Shown here: positions 32,416 to 44,500 of the stretch, in pieces
Layout of the letters: every line of letters begins with the position of its first letter
Position numbering within the stretch: the stretch's first letter is position 1
NCBI GenBank assembly: GCA_006386115.1
Contig: VFIW01000168.1
Location: 1-63,955, forward strand
Source: Globisporangium splendens
Lineage: Eukaryota; Oomycota; Peronosporomycetes; Pythiales; Pythiaceae
Length of the DNA: 63,955 nucleotides
Direction of reading: 5' to 3'
Position numbers and translations under genes: made by a program
Notes under the pieces: model-generated
Told to the model about the DNA's origin: nothing
Database searches by the model: none
What the model saw: the letters and a program-made list of their open reading frames with translations, nothing else

Positions 32416-32612
32416 AATGGCTCGATTTTAGCTCGCATCTTACTGATTATTAATCGGTGCGTCGGCTCGTTGTTCGTTTCCATTCACTCGAGAGATCTTC
32501 TGACTCCTTCGCTGTGATACGAAAAGATCCAACCTGGACACAAAAAGTGTCACAGGACAAACACATTATACCGCAGAAGTGCAAGTTAACACGGGGATGC
32601 GCACTCGAGCTC

Positions 32613-33359
32613 CTGTGCACACAGCAACGGAAAAAGCCGTCGCCACTAAATGGCATCCCCAATACAAAAAAGGGAGATGTTCGTGGCGACACGAAAACTC
32701 GTCTTGTGAACTCCTTCAGTGTGATTGGCCAAAAATAGGTGGACAGTACAGAAAAAAAACGCACAACACAATAAATGGGGAAAACGATCCAACGACAGAA
32801 ATGTGAATAATACGTAATTGCATGCATTGGAACTGTAAACCAGTTGTGCCGCAATGCGCGAATCGTCGTGTGGATTGACAACTACCGTGACCCCGCGTTT
32901 ACTCGCACGATTTTTACTTGGAGATCGAGATACTTCGAATTCACTGCCACCAAATTCGGTACAGACACGCAACCAATAAAGAAGACGACAAACTACTTGT
33001 AAAGATAGTGTACAAAAATGTACATCGTAAAATCAAACAATAGGCGTTGCGTTCATAATTAGATTTTTACATCTGTGTGAGCTCAAAGGCGTCGTCGCAC
33101 CTCGGAAGGTCATCCAAGCTCATTTGCTGGCGCAAGCGCTTGCGCCGTCGACATCTATCCTGGCTGAGACGTCGGTTCTCGGCTGCGGCTTTGCCAATAG
33201 TCCACGAGCTGTAAAACGGTGCTGTTTACAATAGTCCCTTGAACACGACGCACACGCTTGTGCGAATGAGGAAGCGATTCTCCAGACTTGGAGGAAGGAA
33301 GGACGGCTCGAGAACTTGGAGGATAAATTGCAACTGAATTAAAGCGCAGTTGTGGTTGC
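32613..33359. other. Spacer between duplication arm and solo LTR
   Basis: No gene recognised. A short stretch near 33135-33146 contains an inverted repeat (gcgcaagcgcttgcgc). Confidence 0.4.
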
Positions 33360-33859
33360 TGCCGCTGCTTGCAACTAAACCTCAAGGGCTCCTACAGGTT
33401 TTGCAATTAAAACCCAAACATGTGCAATAAAACACATGAATCTGAAATATAAAACCTTGGGTACACTGAGGTTGAACCGAGGGCATATTCTAGAAACTTG
33501 AAGTCCTGTGGAAAGTTCCCTGCAAAGTGATTTGTTCTCACCACTCACCTCAGATGGCAGAGACACGTCGGTCTCGTCGCCAGTCCAGTTTCCCAAGCAG
33601 GAACCACCACTCAGTACTTGATTAGTACATGGATGTTATCACTCTGTACTGATTAGTACATGAGAACAACATTCTGCACTGATCAGCACAGAGAACACTC
33701 GTGACGTCATCGAATGACGTCACACGTGCATGTGGGGACTGTATTACCGTAATCCCTTTGTCATTTGTGTCTCCACAATGCACGCTGAAGGTGGTGTGTT
33801 CCACACTAGATCTGGGAACAGATCCACCTTCATGTAATGGCTGGTCATAACCCATTACA
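33360..33859 (-). repeat. Solo LTR of family B, inverted
   Basis: Reverse complement reads TGTAATGGGTTATGACC ... GCGGCA and follows the B LTR over about 500 bases, including the paired TGACGTCA sites and the ATCAG/GTAC palindromes. No internal B sequence accompanies it and no target duplication was found. It lies only 40 bases from the direct B LTR, so the two form a long interrupted palindrome. Confidence 0.85.
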
Positions 33860-33899
33860 GCTCGCCAATCGATCCAAGGCTGGTGATTCGCCAGCCAAG

Positions 33900-34412
33900 T
33901 ATAAAGGGCCATAACCAACCATTACATGAAGGTGGATCTGTTCCCAGATATAGTGTGGAACACACCACCTTCAGCGTGCATTGTGGAGACACAAATGACA
34001 AAGGGATTACGGTAATACAGTCCCCACATGCACGTGTGACGTCATTCGATGACGTCACGAGTGTTCTCTGTGCTGATCAGTGCAGAATGTTGTTCTCATG
34101 TACTAATCAGTACAGAGCGTACTAACAGTACCATCCATGTACTAATCAAGTACTGAGTGATGGTTCCTGCTTGGGAAACTGGACTGGCGACGAGACCGAC
34201 GTGTCTCTGCCACCTGGAGTGAGTGGCGCGAGCCAGTCACTTTGCAGGGATTTTATACAAGACTTGAAGTTCAAGCTTCTCGAAGATCCCGTAGGTTCAA
34301 CCTCAGTGTACCCAAGGTTTTATATATCAGATTCATAGGTTTTATTGTGTATATTTAGGTTTTAGTTATAAAACCTGTAGGATCCCTTGGGGTTCATTTG
34401 TAAGTAGTGTCA
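33900..34412 (+). repeat. B 5' LTR
   Basis: 513 bases. U3 carries CACGTG (34031-34036), two TGACGTCA palindromes (34037-34044, 34050-34057) and several GTACTAATCAGTAC-like palindromes. It ends ...GTGTCA. Confidence 0.85.
34031..34057 (+). promoter_or_regulatory. E-box plus two CRE-type palindromes in the B LTR
   Basis: CACGTG followed without gap by TGACGTCA, five bases (TTCGA) and TGACGTCA again. Such palindromes are classic bZIP/bHLH binding sites. The two TGACGTCA sites recur in the 3' LTR (40974-41000 region) and in the inverted solo LTR. Use by an oomycete factor is inferred. Confidence 0.5.
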
Positions 34413-34420
34413 GGAACCAT
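34411..34420 (+). promoter_or_regulatory. Candidate self-primer binding site of B
   Basis: CAGGAACCAT spans the end of the 5' LTR. It is the exact complement of ATGGTTCCTG at 34160-34169 inside the same LTR. This is the arrangement of self-priming (Tf1/sushi-type) elements, in which the 5' end of the RNA pairs with the primer site. No tRNA-type TGG site is present. Confidence 0.45.
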
Positions 34421-34682
34421 AAGCTCATTTCAATTCAGTTGCATTTTTGCCAAGTTCCTCTCAAGTCTTCCTCTCAAGCGCGAGCGTGCGTGCTGTGTTT
34501 GAGGCTGTCTCGGATAGCCTCTTGCACCTGGTAGCACTTCGTAGTCCTTCCAACGACCAAGTCAAGACTCTGCATAGGCCGCTGAGAGAGCGTACGCAGA
34601 TCGACCAAGTCAAGAGTCTGCACAGGCCGCTTGTGTAGCGTGCGCGGACATTCCAAGACCCCCTGTCCGATTGCGAGAAACA

Positions 34683-35726
34683 ATGGAAGGGATGGAGACG
34701 CCGATGGGTACGATGCCTGCAGAGACCGTGGAGCTGACGAATGAGCATTTCCCTCATTTGTCTAGCCACGAGTGGGCAGCCCTCGAGCGTATGCGAGCAG
34801 TCATCAGTGAGGCAGCTGTAATCAGCTTGCTGAGATCAGCGTCACCGGATGAGCAGAGGAATGCGGCTACGAGCTTCATGCATCACGAGATCATGAACAC
34901 TCATCGACAGCCTGCAACTCCTGTCACGACGATGAGAGTGGCGCCTCTGAAGCTCGATGTATCTCCGTACCGTGGCGGAGAAAACGAACCTCTAGCGGGA
35001 TGGTTCGTTGAGTTGGATGCAGCTATCACTGCAAGACAACTACGGGACCCAATGCAGCAAGTGTTGTTTGCGATGTCAAACCTTGCGGGTCGAGCCAAGA
35101 GTTGGGCGTATGGGAAGCGATTGGCGGAGCCACATTGCTTCTACGACCTGGACGACTTCAAGCGAGAACTGAAGAGAGCTTTTGAGCCTCCGCAGAGCGA
35201 ATTTCGAGCTCGTGCTGAGTTCTTAAAGCTTCGTCAGGGTAGATACGATCTACACTCGTACGCTCAACGAGCATGATACCTTGTGTCAAGTATCGTGAAT
35301 GAGTCGATTGATGTCTCAACGCAAGTTGCGACATTCATGGCAGGGCTCAATGACGGTCCGATTCGGAACCAGCTGTTCCGCGAGTATCCGAAGACGCTGG
35401 ATGAAGCGATCGAGCGAGCGATGCATGAAGAATTCAGCATCAAGCAAGCCAAGTTCAACGGTTTCGGCCCTCGTCCTGTTCGACAACACGCAGTCACATA
35501 CGACGGTCCAGAGCCGATGGACATCTCGTATGCCGATGCGACCGCTAACAGACAGCCACGCAATGACGGGAAGTGTTTCCGTTGCGGCAAGCCCGGTCAC
35601 ATCGCGAGAAATTGCAAGGTGTCCTTGCCAAGCCAGCAAGCGACACACGGTTCGCGATCGAATCGATCAGGCAGAGGCCGACGATTCGAGCGTTCCCAAC
35701 AGCCAAAAAACGGGAACGACCAGTAG
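34683..35726 (+). pseudogene. B gag (nonsense mutation)
   Basis: Retrotransposon gag. After a 5' UTR of ~270 bases the frame opens at ATG 34683, reads a gag domain (FVELDAAITARQLRDPMQQVL ... ALKSWAYG-like), and hits an in-frame TGA at 35274-35276. It continues in the same frame to a zinc knuckle CFRCGKPGHIARNC (~35569-35610) and the stop at 35724-35726. The TGA could be a CGA to TGA change (Ala-Arg-Tyr expected). Apart from it the frame is whole. Confidence 0.85.
35705..35711 (+). promoter_or_regulatory. Canonical -1 frameshift slippery heptamer at the gag-protease overlap
   Basis: A AAA AAC in gag phase (codons CCA AAA AAC), 12 bases before the gag stop. The -1 frame continues directly as protease (AKKRERPVGAG). 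A small hairpin GGAGC-GGG-GCTCC follows at ~35726-35738. This predicts a Gag-Pro(-Pol) fusion by -1 slippage, unlike the single-frame gag-pol of family A. Confidence 0.55.
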
Positions 35727-38700
35727 GAGCGGGGCTCCCTACTGGGCGAACAAAGAGTTCTGTGAATGTCGTGGAAGCGCAGAACTCTTGCCCCGATGTG
35801 CGCAATGCACATGAAGTTTCCGCGAACAGATGTGAGCGTGTCGAGCAAGAGCCAGCCTTGATAGTCCACAAGGTTAAGGTAGATGGTTACTCAGAACCTC
35901 TACGGGCTCTTGTAGACACTGGTGCGTCGAACAATTTTGTCCGCACACAAGTGGCGAGAAGGCAAGGTTTGGACCTGCCTATCTCGAACAAGGAAATGAT
36001 CGTTCGCTTGGCGAATGGATCGAAAGTGACGATGCCTAAGCGCGTGTTGCGTATGGCAATCGAATGTGATGATTTCCGAGGCGAAGACGAGTTTATAGCA
36101 CTCGACCTCGATGACAAGTTTGATCTGATTCTGGGAATGCCCTGGCTGAGAAGGTACCAACCGAGCATTGACTGGAAGAAGAAGAAGATCAGCGTCGACA
36201 AGCAAGTCGACGAAGACCTCGGCTGCCTGGCAGCAAGAGAGGTAATTTGGGCATATACCTCTGTGGAAGATGTGTCTAATGAGAGTCAGGCGTGCGATGG
36301 CCCCTCACACTCAAATGACAAGCCCGTGAAGACCACTGGAGGTGGAGTAGTCAGGCGCCAGAAAAAGACTACTCCTGTAGCCAAGAGCGATGAAGGGTTC
36401 CGCTCTGGCAGAAGGAAAGAAGACAAGAAGACCGACGAAGAAGAACGAAGATCTGCAAGCGTCCCTGATCAAGACACAAGAAAGCAGAAGATGAAGTGAA
36501 GAGAAAAACAAGCCACTTCAAGCGAATATGTGAACGTCGTAGTCTACAATGAAGAAGGTGACAGCCAGATAGTGCGTCACGTACAAGTTGAAAATCCTCC
36601 AAGTCTGGCTCAAGAATTGATTTCCTTGTCGTTGATGAGCAAGAAGACGCTCAAGCGTAGCCTGGCGAAAGGCGAAATTTTGCAAATTTGTGCGATCGTT
36701 GATGAAGCTGCCGACGATGTCATCAACACTGTGGAAGTGTTGGACGAAAAGACACGGAAGGAGAGGTTCGAGGAGCAGTCGTGGGACGCCCTCAAGAAGA
36801 ACCCCGTGTATGCGCTTGCCAGGGAATACGAAGACATCTTCCCTGACAAGGTGCCGGACGAATTGCCATTCGACAGAGGCATTCGTCACGAGATTGATGT
36901 ACTTCCTGGCACGAAGTACTGCATCACAAGACAGTGGCCGCTACCGAAGGAACAAGTCGAGGCAATCGGTGAGTTCTTTGCACAACGTGCTAAGGCTGGT
37001 CATGTGCGGGAGAGCAAGTCTCCGCACTGTAGTCCCACTTTCTGTGTGAAGAAGGCAACTGGAAGTTGGCGTATTGTTCATGCATTCAACAAATTGAATG
37101 ATGCGACCATACCTGCTCAGACCCCAGTTCCACGTAAGGATATGATCCTTGATGGAATGGTTGGCAGCACTGTCTTTAGCGCGATCGATCTGAAGGATGG
37201 ATTCTATCAGATCCGTATGCGTGAGAGTGGTGTACCATTTACAGCAGTAAGCACCCCTAGTGGTATGCTGTGGGAGTGGATGGTAATGCCACAAGGTCTG
37301 AAGAACGCGCCAGCAACTTTCAACAGAATGGTCACGAATGTACTTCGTCCATTGAGAGAGTTTGCACCGAGCTACTTTGACGATATCTTCGTCCATAGTA
37401 AGGCTTTGGGAAAGAAGAAGGATGTTGATGTTCATCTTGAACATCTACGTCAAGTTTTTCAGGTTATGCGTGAAAACAAATTATACGCTAACTTGAAGAA
37501 ATGCATCTTCTTCGCCCCTGAGATCCCTGTACTCGGTTGCTTTGTTGGCAAGAATGGCGTTCGAGCTGATCCTGAGAAAGTCAAGGCTATTGACGATTGG
37601 CCTATTCCTCAGAATGTCAAACAACTACGCCAGTGGTTGGGTTTGGCGAACTACCTGCACAAATACACACGCAATTACGCAGCATTAGTGCAACCTCTCA
37701 CGAGTCTCTTGAAAAAGGACAATGAGTGGGAGTGGTCTGAGGAACATCAGGCAGCGTTTGCTGAAGTGAAGAAGAGCTTAAGAGAAGCTCCTGTCCTAGC
37801 TCTCGCAGATCATGAGAAGCCGTTCCATGTAGTCTGCGATGCGAGCGATTATGCCATCGGGTGTGCACTGATGCAACACGATGATGAGGGCAAAGAAAGA
37901 GTTGTGTCGTATCAATCACGACAACTCAGGCCCGCAGAAAGGAACTATCCGGTCCATGACAAAGAACTTTTGGCCATGAAGTATGCATTGGCAAAGTTCC
38001 GAGTCTATTTGCTTGGTGAGGAGCAGTTCGCTATTTACACTGATCACGCATCACTGCGGACAGCTGTAAAGACGCCTCACCTATCGCAAAGAATGGCAAG
38101 ATGGTTTTCCTTCTTTGCTGAGTATAACTTTGTTGTACACTACAAGCCCGGCAAGTCCAACATACTTGCTGACGCTTTGTCAAGACGTCCGGACTATGAT
38201 CCGAAGAACAAGAGTGACGACACGAACGGAGCGTGCCGACTCTGTGAAGACGTCAACGCGATTGCTACGGGAGTGACAAGCACAATCCAAGAAGAAATCA
38301 CTGAGGGCTACAAGCAAGACGAAGCATGTCAAGAACTGATCAAGTATTTCAAGAATCCCTCAGATAAGGCACTCCAAAACCTCCCATCAAGAGCAAGATC
38401 GCGTGTTCACCGTTACAGCATGCACAATGAGCTGTTGTATTATGCGGTTGACGAAGGGGATCCAGCAAGGGCGTTGTTCCCAACGACGAAGGTCTGCGTC
38501 ATCGACTCTTGTATGAGTACCATGACGGTCCTTCGAGTGGCCATCTCGGACGTGAGAAAACGTTTCTCAGTCTTTCCCGGGATTACTACTGGCCACACAT
38601 GTACAAGTGGGTGCGCAAGTATGTGAGGACTTGCGAGGTCTGCCAACGAGTGAAACCCTCTGGTTCCACGCAGGCACCACTTCGTTCATTGGCTGTCCCA

Positions 38701-40416
38701 TCGGACAGTTGGAAGTCTGTGAGTATGGATTTCATATTCGGACTTCCAAGAGACACACATGGACGCAATGGCATCCTTGTGTTTGTGGACCGATTCAGCA
38801 AGATGGTCCATCTTGCGCCTGTTTCGGACAAGATCTCTGCTGAGAAGACTGCCAAGGTCTTTGTAGACGTCGTATTCCGTCTACACGGACTACCAGTCGA
38901 GATCGTGTCTGACCGTGACACCCGTTTCACGTCCAAGTTCTGGCGTGCACTGTTCGGACTTCTGGACACCAAGTTGTCCATGTCAACAGCGGCACACCCT
39001 GAAACGGACGGTCAAACAGAGCGAGTGAATCGCGTCCTCGAAGACGTGTTGCGCAGCTACGCAACGTCTTTCAAAGAGTGGAGCGAGTTTCTCCCTCTTG
39101 CCGAGTTTGCGTTGAACAACTCCACGCATGTCTCGACAGGTCACTCTCCATTTTATGTGAACTATGGCATTCACCCTCGAGTGCCTGCTTCCATAATGGG
39201 TGAGGTCTCTACCTTAAGTGGGGGAGGGACTCCGGCTCATGGTAACAAGCCGAAGTCGTCTTACGACCTGAATGCTGCTTCCGAGTTGAAAGCAAATTTT
39301 GACTCGATGAAACCCCTCGACGACCTAACAAGTCGTGAAGGGCAGCAAGTCGATGACTTTGTTGTGAGGAGACAAGCCGTTGTGAGGTTTGTTCGAGACG
39401 CAATCGCGAAGGCTCAGGATCTGCAAAAGGAACAAGCAGACAAGAGCGGAAGGAAGAACAAGCAAGTTTATAAGATCAATGATCTTGTATTACTTAGCAC
39501 GGCGAACCTGCCTGAACATGCAGTGTCCAACTTGGGAAGCTCGAAGCTTCTGCCAAGGTTCATTGGACCGTTCAAGGTAGTTAAATGCAATGGTGATGCC
39601 TACACGCTAGACATACCTACACGCATGCGTCTACACCCGACATTTTATGTGGGTAGACTGAAGCCTTACCTTCCAAGTGGATCTGCGGATCCTACGAGAT
39701 CTTCCGCAAACGATCGAGCTGATCGTGAAGCTTCTCCACTTGATTGCGAAGAGCAAACAGCTCATCGCTCTGGAGATTCTTCTCGGTGTACAGGAGTTGC
39801 AGGACGTCGAAGGATTGGTCCTTTCACTGCCTCCAACGCTTGAAGACGAGAATGGTACTCGCCACGAAGTACCTCGAGTGCCGAACCTGCCTCTTCCACA
39901 GAGCGCAACAGGCGATCGTGAGCCAACTCACGAGACTTCTCGTTCTTCTGGAGTCGAACAAGTTCGTCCTGAACCTGTTGGAACCGTTCCTCGAACGGGA
40001 CTCCAAAGCCGAACACTGGGCAGAACCTTCTGTCAGATCGTCGATCTTCGACTCATGATCGGCGACAAGGTTCTCGAGACTCTCGCAGCGTTCCTCAAGC
40101 GTCGAACAACGCTGCTGCAGCGCCTCGATTTGCCCACGATGAGCACTCTTCCACTTCCAGAGTCGCTCAATCGTTTTCTCGTTCAGCCCCACCCCCGTTA
40201 TTAGACTCTCAGGGAGAGCATCGCTGGGTGGTTGAGTCGATTGTTGATCATGAAGATCGACCGACTCATCGTCGAGGAAAGAAGCAGTTGAACCATCAAC
40301 GCTTCTACAGAGTTCGGTGGCGTGGATATCCACCGAGCTCGGACACGTGGGAACCTCGTCAGACATTGGAGTCTGATGTTCCCGACGTGGTCCGCAGCTA
40401 TGAGAACTGCTTGTAG
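35711..40416 (+). pseudogene. B protease-pol, with nonsense and frameshift lesions
   Basis: Protease with canonical VDTGASNNFV and the strand DLILGMPWLRRY, then an in-frame TGA (36497-36499). Reverse transcriptase follows in the same frame with SYFDDIFVHS, then RNase H (VCDASDYAIG). The frame slips by one base near 38480 into the integrase (HHCC region with CEVCQRV, DRFSKMVHLAP, SDRDTRFTSKF, TDGQTERVNR). After the integrase come GPFKVVKCN and LHPTFYVGRLKPY. The frame then crosses a low-complexity linker holding TGA stops (39841 and later) and ends in a chromodomain at 40228-40416 (RFYRVRWRGYPPSSDTWEP). Three of the nonsense codons are TGA. The copy cannot encode an intact polyprotein. Confidence 0.85.
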
Positions 40417-40759
40417 CGTCGCCAGGGGGACACTACGACGACCAGAGCTACGGATTCGCTCTGTCGTCAGCGGGAGTTCTTCTTTCGGCACGAGCATTGC
40501 CACGACGAAGAAGACGCTCCATCTTGTTCTCATTCTCAAGACGAACAAATGTTCGCCATGAGTCTCTCTGGGCTGCGATGTGTTGGTTCGGATCATCGCG
40601 ATCGTTGATCCGACGCCAACTGAAGAACCGCTCCTTGTAGAACTCGAGCTCCCCCTTCTTCTTCAGAATGGGAGAAATGTCGAAGAGTTCTGGAGCTGTC
40701 TGCTGTCGCTTGGACGACGGACGTTCTTCTCGGTTCACTTGGTCACTTGGTCGCTTCAT
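39762..40759 (-). pseudogene. Antisense accessory ORF of element B (decayed)
   Basis: On the minus strand from Met at 40757-40759 (MKRPSDQVNREERP) the frame holds a charged domain with LEFYKERFFSWRRIND (40600-40648) and AAQRDSWRTF. It meets TAG stops near 40448 and 40430 but keeps the same frame through a Ser/Pro/Asp linker opposite the chromodomain. It then forms a coiled coil (IERLWKWKSAHRGQIEALQQ ... LEERCESLENLV) before a one-base slip into ERFQQVQDELVRLQKNEKS ... ALEVLRGEYHSRLQALEA, ending at 39762. The N-terminal motif LExYxxxFxxWRxxxxR and the later AQRxxxxxF are shared with the antisense frame of element C, in the same relative place. I do not recognise the family. Confidence 0.55.
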
Positions 40760-40835
40760 TGCCAATTGCAAAGTGAACTGCTCCGAAAGGTCTGCAAAAG
40801 TACGCAAGGTACTTGTGACTTTAAGGAGGGGATGA

Positions 40836-41340
40836 TGTAATGGGCCATAACCAGCCATTACATGAAGGTGGATCTGTTCCCAGATCTAGTGTGTCACACA
40901 CCACCTTCAGCGTGCATTGTGGAGACACAAATAACAAAGGGATTACGGTAATACAGTCCCCACATGCACATGTGACGTCATTCGATGACGTCACGAGTGT
41001 TCTCTGTGCTGATCAGTGCAGAATGTTGTTCTCATGTACTAATCAGTACAGAGTGATGACATCCATGTACTAATCAAGTACTGAGTGATGGTTCCTGCTT
41101 GGGAAACTGGACTGGCGACGAGACCGACGTGTCTCTGCCACCTGGAGTGAGTGGCGCGAGCCAATCACTTTGCAGGGATTTTATACAAGACTTGAAGTTC
41201 AAGCTTCTAGAAGATCCCGTAGGTTCAACCTCAGTGTACCCAAGGTTTTATATATCAGATTCATAGGTTTTATTGTGTATGTTTAGGTTTTAGTTATAAA
41301 ACCTGTAGGATCCCTTGGGGTTCATTAGCAAGTAGCGACA
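40836..41340 (+). repeat. B 3' LTR, also adjoining element C
   Basis: 505 bases from TGTAATGGG to GCGACA, after a purine tract (aaggaggggatga). Immediately downstream comes GGAACCATAAC and a leader resembling the B leader, so this LTR also acts as the left end of the C sequences. Confidence 0.85.
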
Positions 41341-41557
41341 GGAACCATAACCATTTTTAATTCAGTTGCAAATTTTCCTCCAAGCCCTCAAGTCTTCTTC
41401 CTCCCTCCAAGTCGGGAGATCGCTTCCTCTGGCACAAGCGTGTGTGCCGTGTTTGAGGGACTGTTTGGAACAGCGCCCTCTTACACGAGCACGCACAATC
41501 GGGAGCTCCACCCCTTCTTCTGGTGAAGAGCAAAGATTGCGGGAATATTTCCACGCT

Positions 41558-44500
41558 ATGGATGTGAGCGTTGAACACGCGGCGGTAGGGAGCCCAGCTA
41601 GAAGATGCGCTGAGGCAGGGAGCCCAGCGAAGAGATCAACTGCGGCAGGTAGCCCAGTTTGTGCGGAAGCGCCAGAAAGTCCAGACGTGGACACTGGTGC
41701 GCAAGTGTGTGGCTCCAGAGCATCCGAGCCAGCCCCCGCAAGTGACAGCGACAGTACAGGCGTACACGCGTCAGCCAGCTTGTACCACCCTGACGGTGCA
41801 GTACTGGAGCTCAGAACCGCGAGGTCGCGCGTTCGCATCAACCGACGAGGGCGACGCAAGTTGTCAGCTCGCGAGAGAGACAGTGCATTGGCATCTGTTG
41901 CTGAGGAAACGGCCGCCTCGCACACGATTGCCCCATCTTTCAATGCAGCTGCAGCTTCGCTGCGCGCCTTCGACAGGATCTCGGATCCGTCGATAGATCG
42001 CGCTCACGTTGACGTGGCCCTCAGACGCGCGAAGCGCAGTCCGGAAGCAAACGCATCAGACGAAGTGTTCTTCGCTGAATTTGCGGCGCTCCATGAGCTG
42101 CCGAGTACCGTTGAGGCGATCGTATCCCTCGAAGAAATGAGCTATGAGCTCTTTCTTACGGATCTAGAGCGTGATCAGATCCGCGAGATCGTCGTTCCCA
42201 CCGCGTTTACGCGTAGCGAACTGTGCACCTCGTCCACTGCGGATGAGAGTGTTTTGGAGTCAGACAAACAGAGGCGGTTTGCTGCTCAGGACTGGGACGC
42301 CGTGAAAGGCAGTCCATACTTTGACTTGTTGTGGGAGTTCAAAGATGTGTTTCCCGACAAAGTGCCAAGTGCCCTGCCCGTTGATCGTGGCGTACGGCAC
42401 GAGATTGACCTCGAGCCCGGGAGCAAATATTGCGTGACCAGACAATGGCCGCTGCCCCGCGAGCAGGTTGAGGCAATCGACGAGTTCTTCGCGAAACGAG
42501 CCCTCGCCGGTCATGTGAGAGAAAGCAAGTCTCCACATAGCTCACCCACGTTTTGTGTGCGGAAAGCGACTGGTGGCTGGCGCATTGTTCACGCTTTCAA
42601 CAAGCTGAACGCCGCCACCATTCCGGCACAAACGCCGATCCCAAGAAAGGATGTCTTGATCGACTCCATGGGCGGCTCAACAGTGTTCTCCGCACTGGAT
42701 CTGATGGATGGGTTCTATCAGATCCTCATGCGAGAGAGTGACGTTCCCTTGACGGCAGTAAGCACACCCAGCGGGATGCTGTGGGAGTGGCTCGTTATGC
42801 CGCAAGGTTTGAAGAATGCACCAGCGACGTTCAATCGTCTGGTACGCATCTTCTGCGTCCTCATCGTGCGTATGCACCGAGCTATTTCGATGACATCTTC
42901 GTGCACAGTCGTGCCGAAGGAGATCTCAGTGCCGTTGACGTGCACAAGAGACATTTGCGCTCAGTGTTGCAGTGCTTACGAGACAACAGTCTGTATTGCA
43001 ACCTGAAGAAATGCATCTTTGGCGCCTCAGAGATACCGATCCTGGGCTGCTATGTTGGCAAAGCTGGCGTCCGCGCGGACCCAGAGAAGATCAAGGCGAT
43101 CGCCGACTGGCCGATCCCAAAGAATGTCAAGGACTTGCGCAAGTGGCTTGGCTTGGCAAATTACTTGCACAAGTACAGCCACAACTATGCGGCAAGAGTC
43201 CGTCCGCTCACGCATCTCTTGAAAAAGGATGTGGAGTGGGACTGGACGAATGATGTCATGAATGCATTCATTGACGTGAAGGAGTCGCTCGTTCGCGCTC
43301 CTGTCCTGGCGTTGCCGGACCACACGAAAGCCTTCAGTGTCGTGTGCGATGCCAGCGATTTTGCAATCGGCTGTGCGCTGATGCAGAAGGATGATGACGG
43401 CCATGAGCGCGTCGTGTCATACCAAAGCAGACTGCTTAAGGCAGCTGAAAAGAATTATCCTGTGCACGACAAGGAGCTGCTTGCGATCAAGTACGCCCTC
43501 TTGAAGTTCAGGGTCCACCTTTTGGGTGCGACACCGTTCGTTGTGTACACGGATCACGCGTCCTTGCGGACCGCGATTAATTCCCCCCATTTATCGCAGC
43601 GAATGGCGCGATGGCTTGCATTCTTCTCCGAGTTCAACTTTCGGGTCGAATACAAGCCGGGAAAGGAAAATGTTCTGGCGGACGCGCTCTCGCGCCGTCC
43701 AGATTACGAGTCGAGCGCTGACAGCAGCTCTGACGCCCTGTGTTTGGAGCGCACTCCTGATCTCATGCATCTGAGCATCAGTCGAGTGCAAACAAAGCTC
43801 AAGGACAATATTCAGTCGCTTTATGCAAAGGACGATGAATGTCGCTTGTTGATTGCTCACTTTGACGGCTCGTCCAAAGAGTCATTGCCTGCCAAACTCG
43901 AGTCAAAGCTTGCTCGGTTTAGTTACCACGACGGGTTGTTGTGGCATCGACTGTCCAACTTTGATTACCCGCGTGTGTATGTACCGCATGACCAGGATCT
44001 GAAACTTTCGATCCTGCATGAGTTTCACGATGCACCAGCGAGTGGGCATCTCGGACGTGAAAAGACCTTCTTGCAAGTGTCTAATGTGTTTTGGTGGCCA
44101 CACCAATACAAATGGGTGGCCAATTATGTACGCTCATGCGAGTAGTGCCAGCGCGTGAAGCCTGCGGGCAAGAACAAAGCGCCGCTGCATCCGCTGCCGA
44201 TTCCGCAAGACTGCTGGAAGTCAGTCAGCATGGATTTCGTCTTCGGCTTCCCGGAAGACAAGGCGCGCAACACAGGCGTCGTCGTGTTCGTCGACCGACT
44301 GAGCAAAATGGTGCACGTTGCACCTGTGCGCAAGCATGTCACTGCGCAAGAGACGGCGTGCCTATTTTTAGAGCACGTGTTCCGCTATCACGGCTTGCCC
44401 GAGTCTATTGTATCAGACCGGGACCCGCGTTTTACCGCTGCCTTTTGGCGCGAACTCTTTCGCCTGCTCGGCACAGATCTGGCGTTGTCCACTGCCGATC

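Larger units (their letters stand above)
30893..32612 (-). repeat. Inverted duplication, left arm
   Basis: Carbonic anhydrase 1 with about 0.8 kb of upstream DNA. It is the reverse complement of 56518-58229. Alignment positions sum to 89122 without any gap from 32415 down to 31135 at least, and exon 1 encodes the same 194 residues. Similarity fades just past the stop codon at one end and near 32612 at the other. Confidence 0.85.
33900..41340 (+). mobile_element. Decayed Ty3/gypsy chromovirus, family B
   Basis: LTR-gag-protease-RT-RNase H-integrase-chromodomain-LTR, about 7.4 kb, with several nonsense and frameshift lesions. Its 3' LTR is followed by leader sequence of another related element (C), so no target duplication can be assigned. 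It also holds an antisense coding region (39762-40759) opposite and beyond the end of pol. LTR divergence is visible (e.g. TATAAAGGG against TGTAATGGG at the start), so it is older than A1/A2. Confidence 0.9.
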
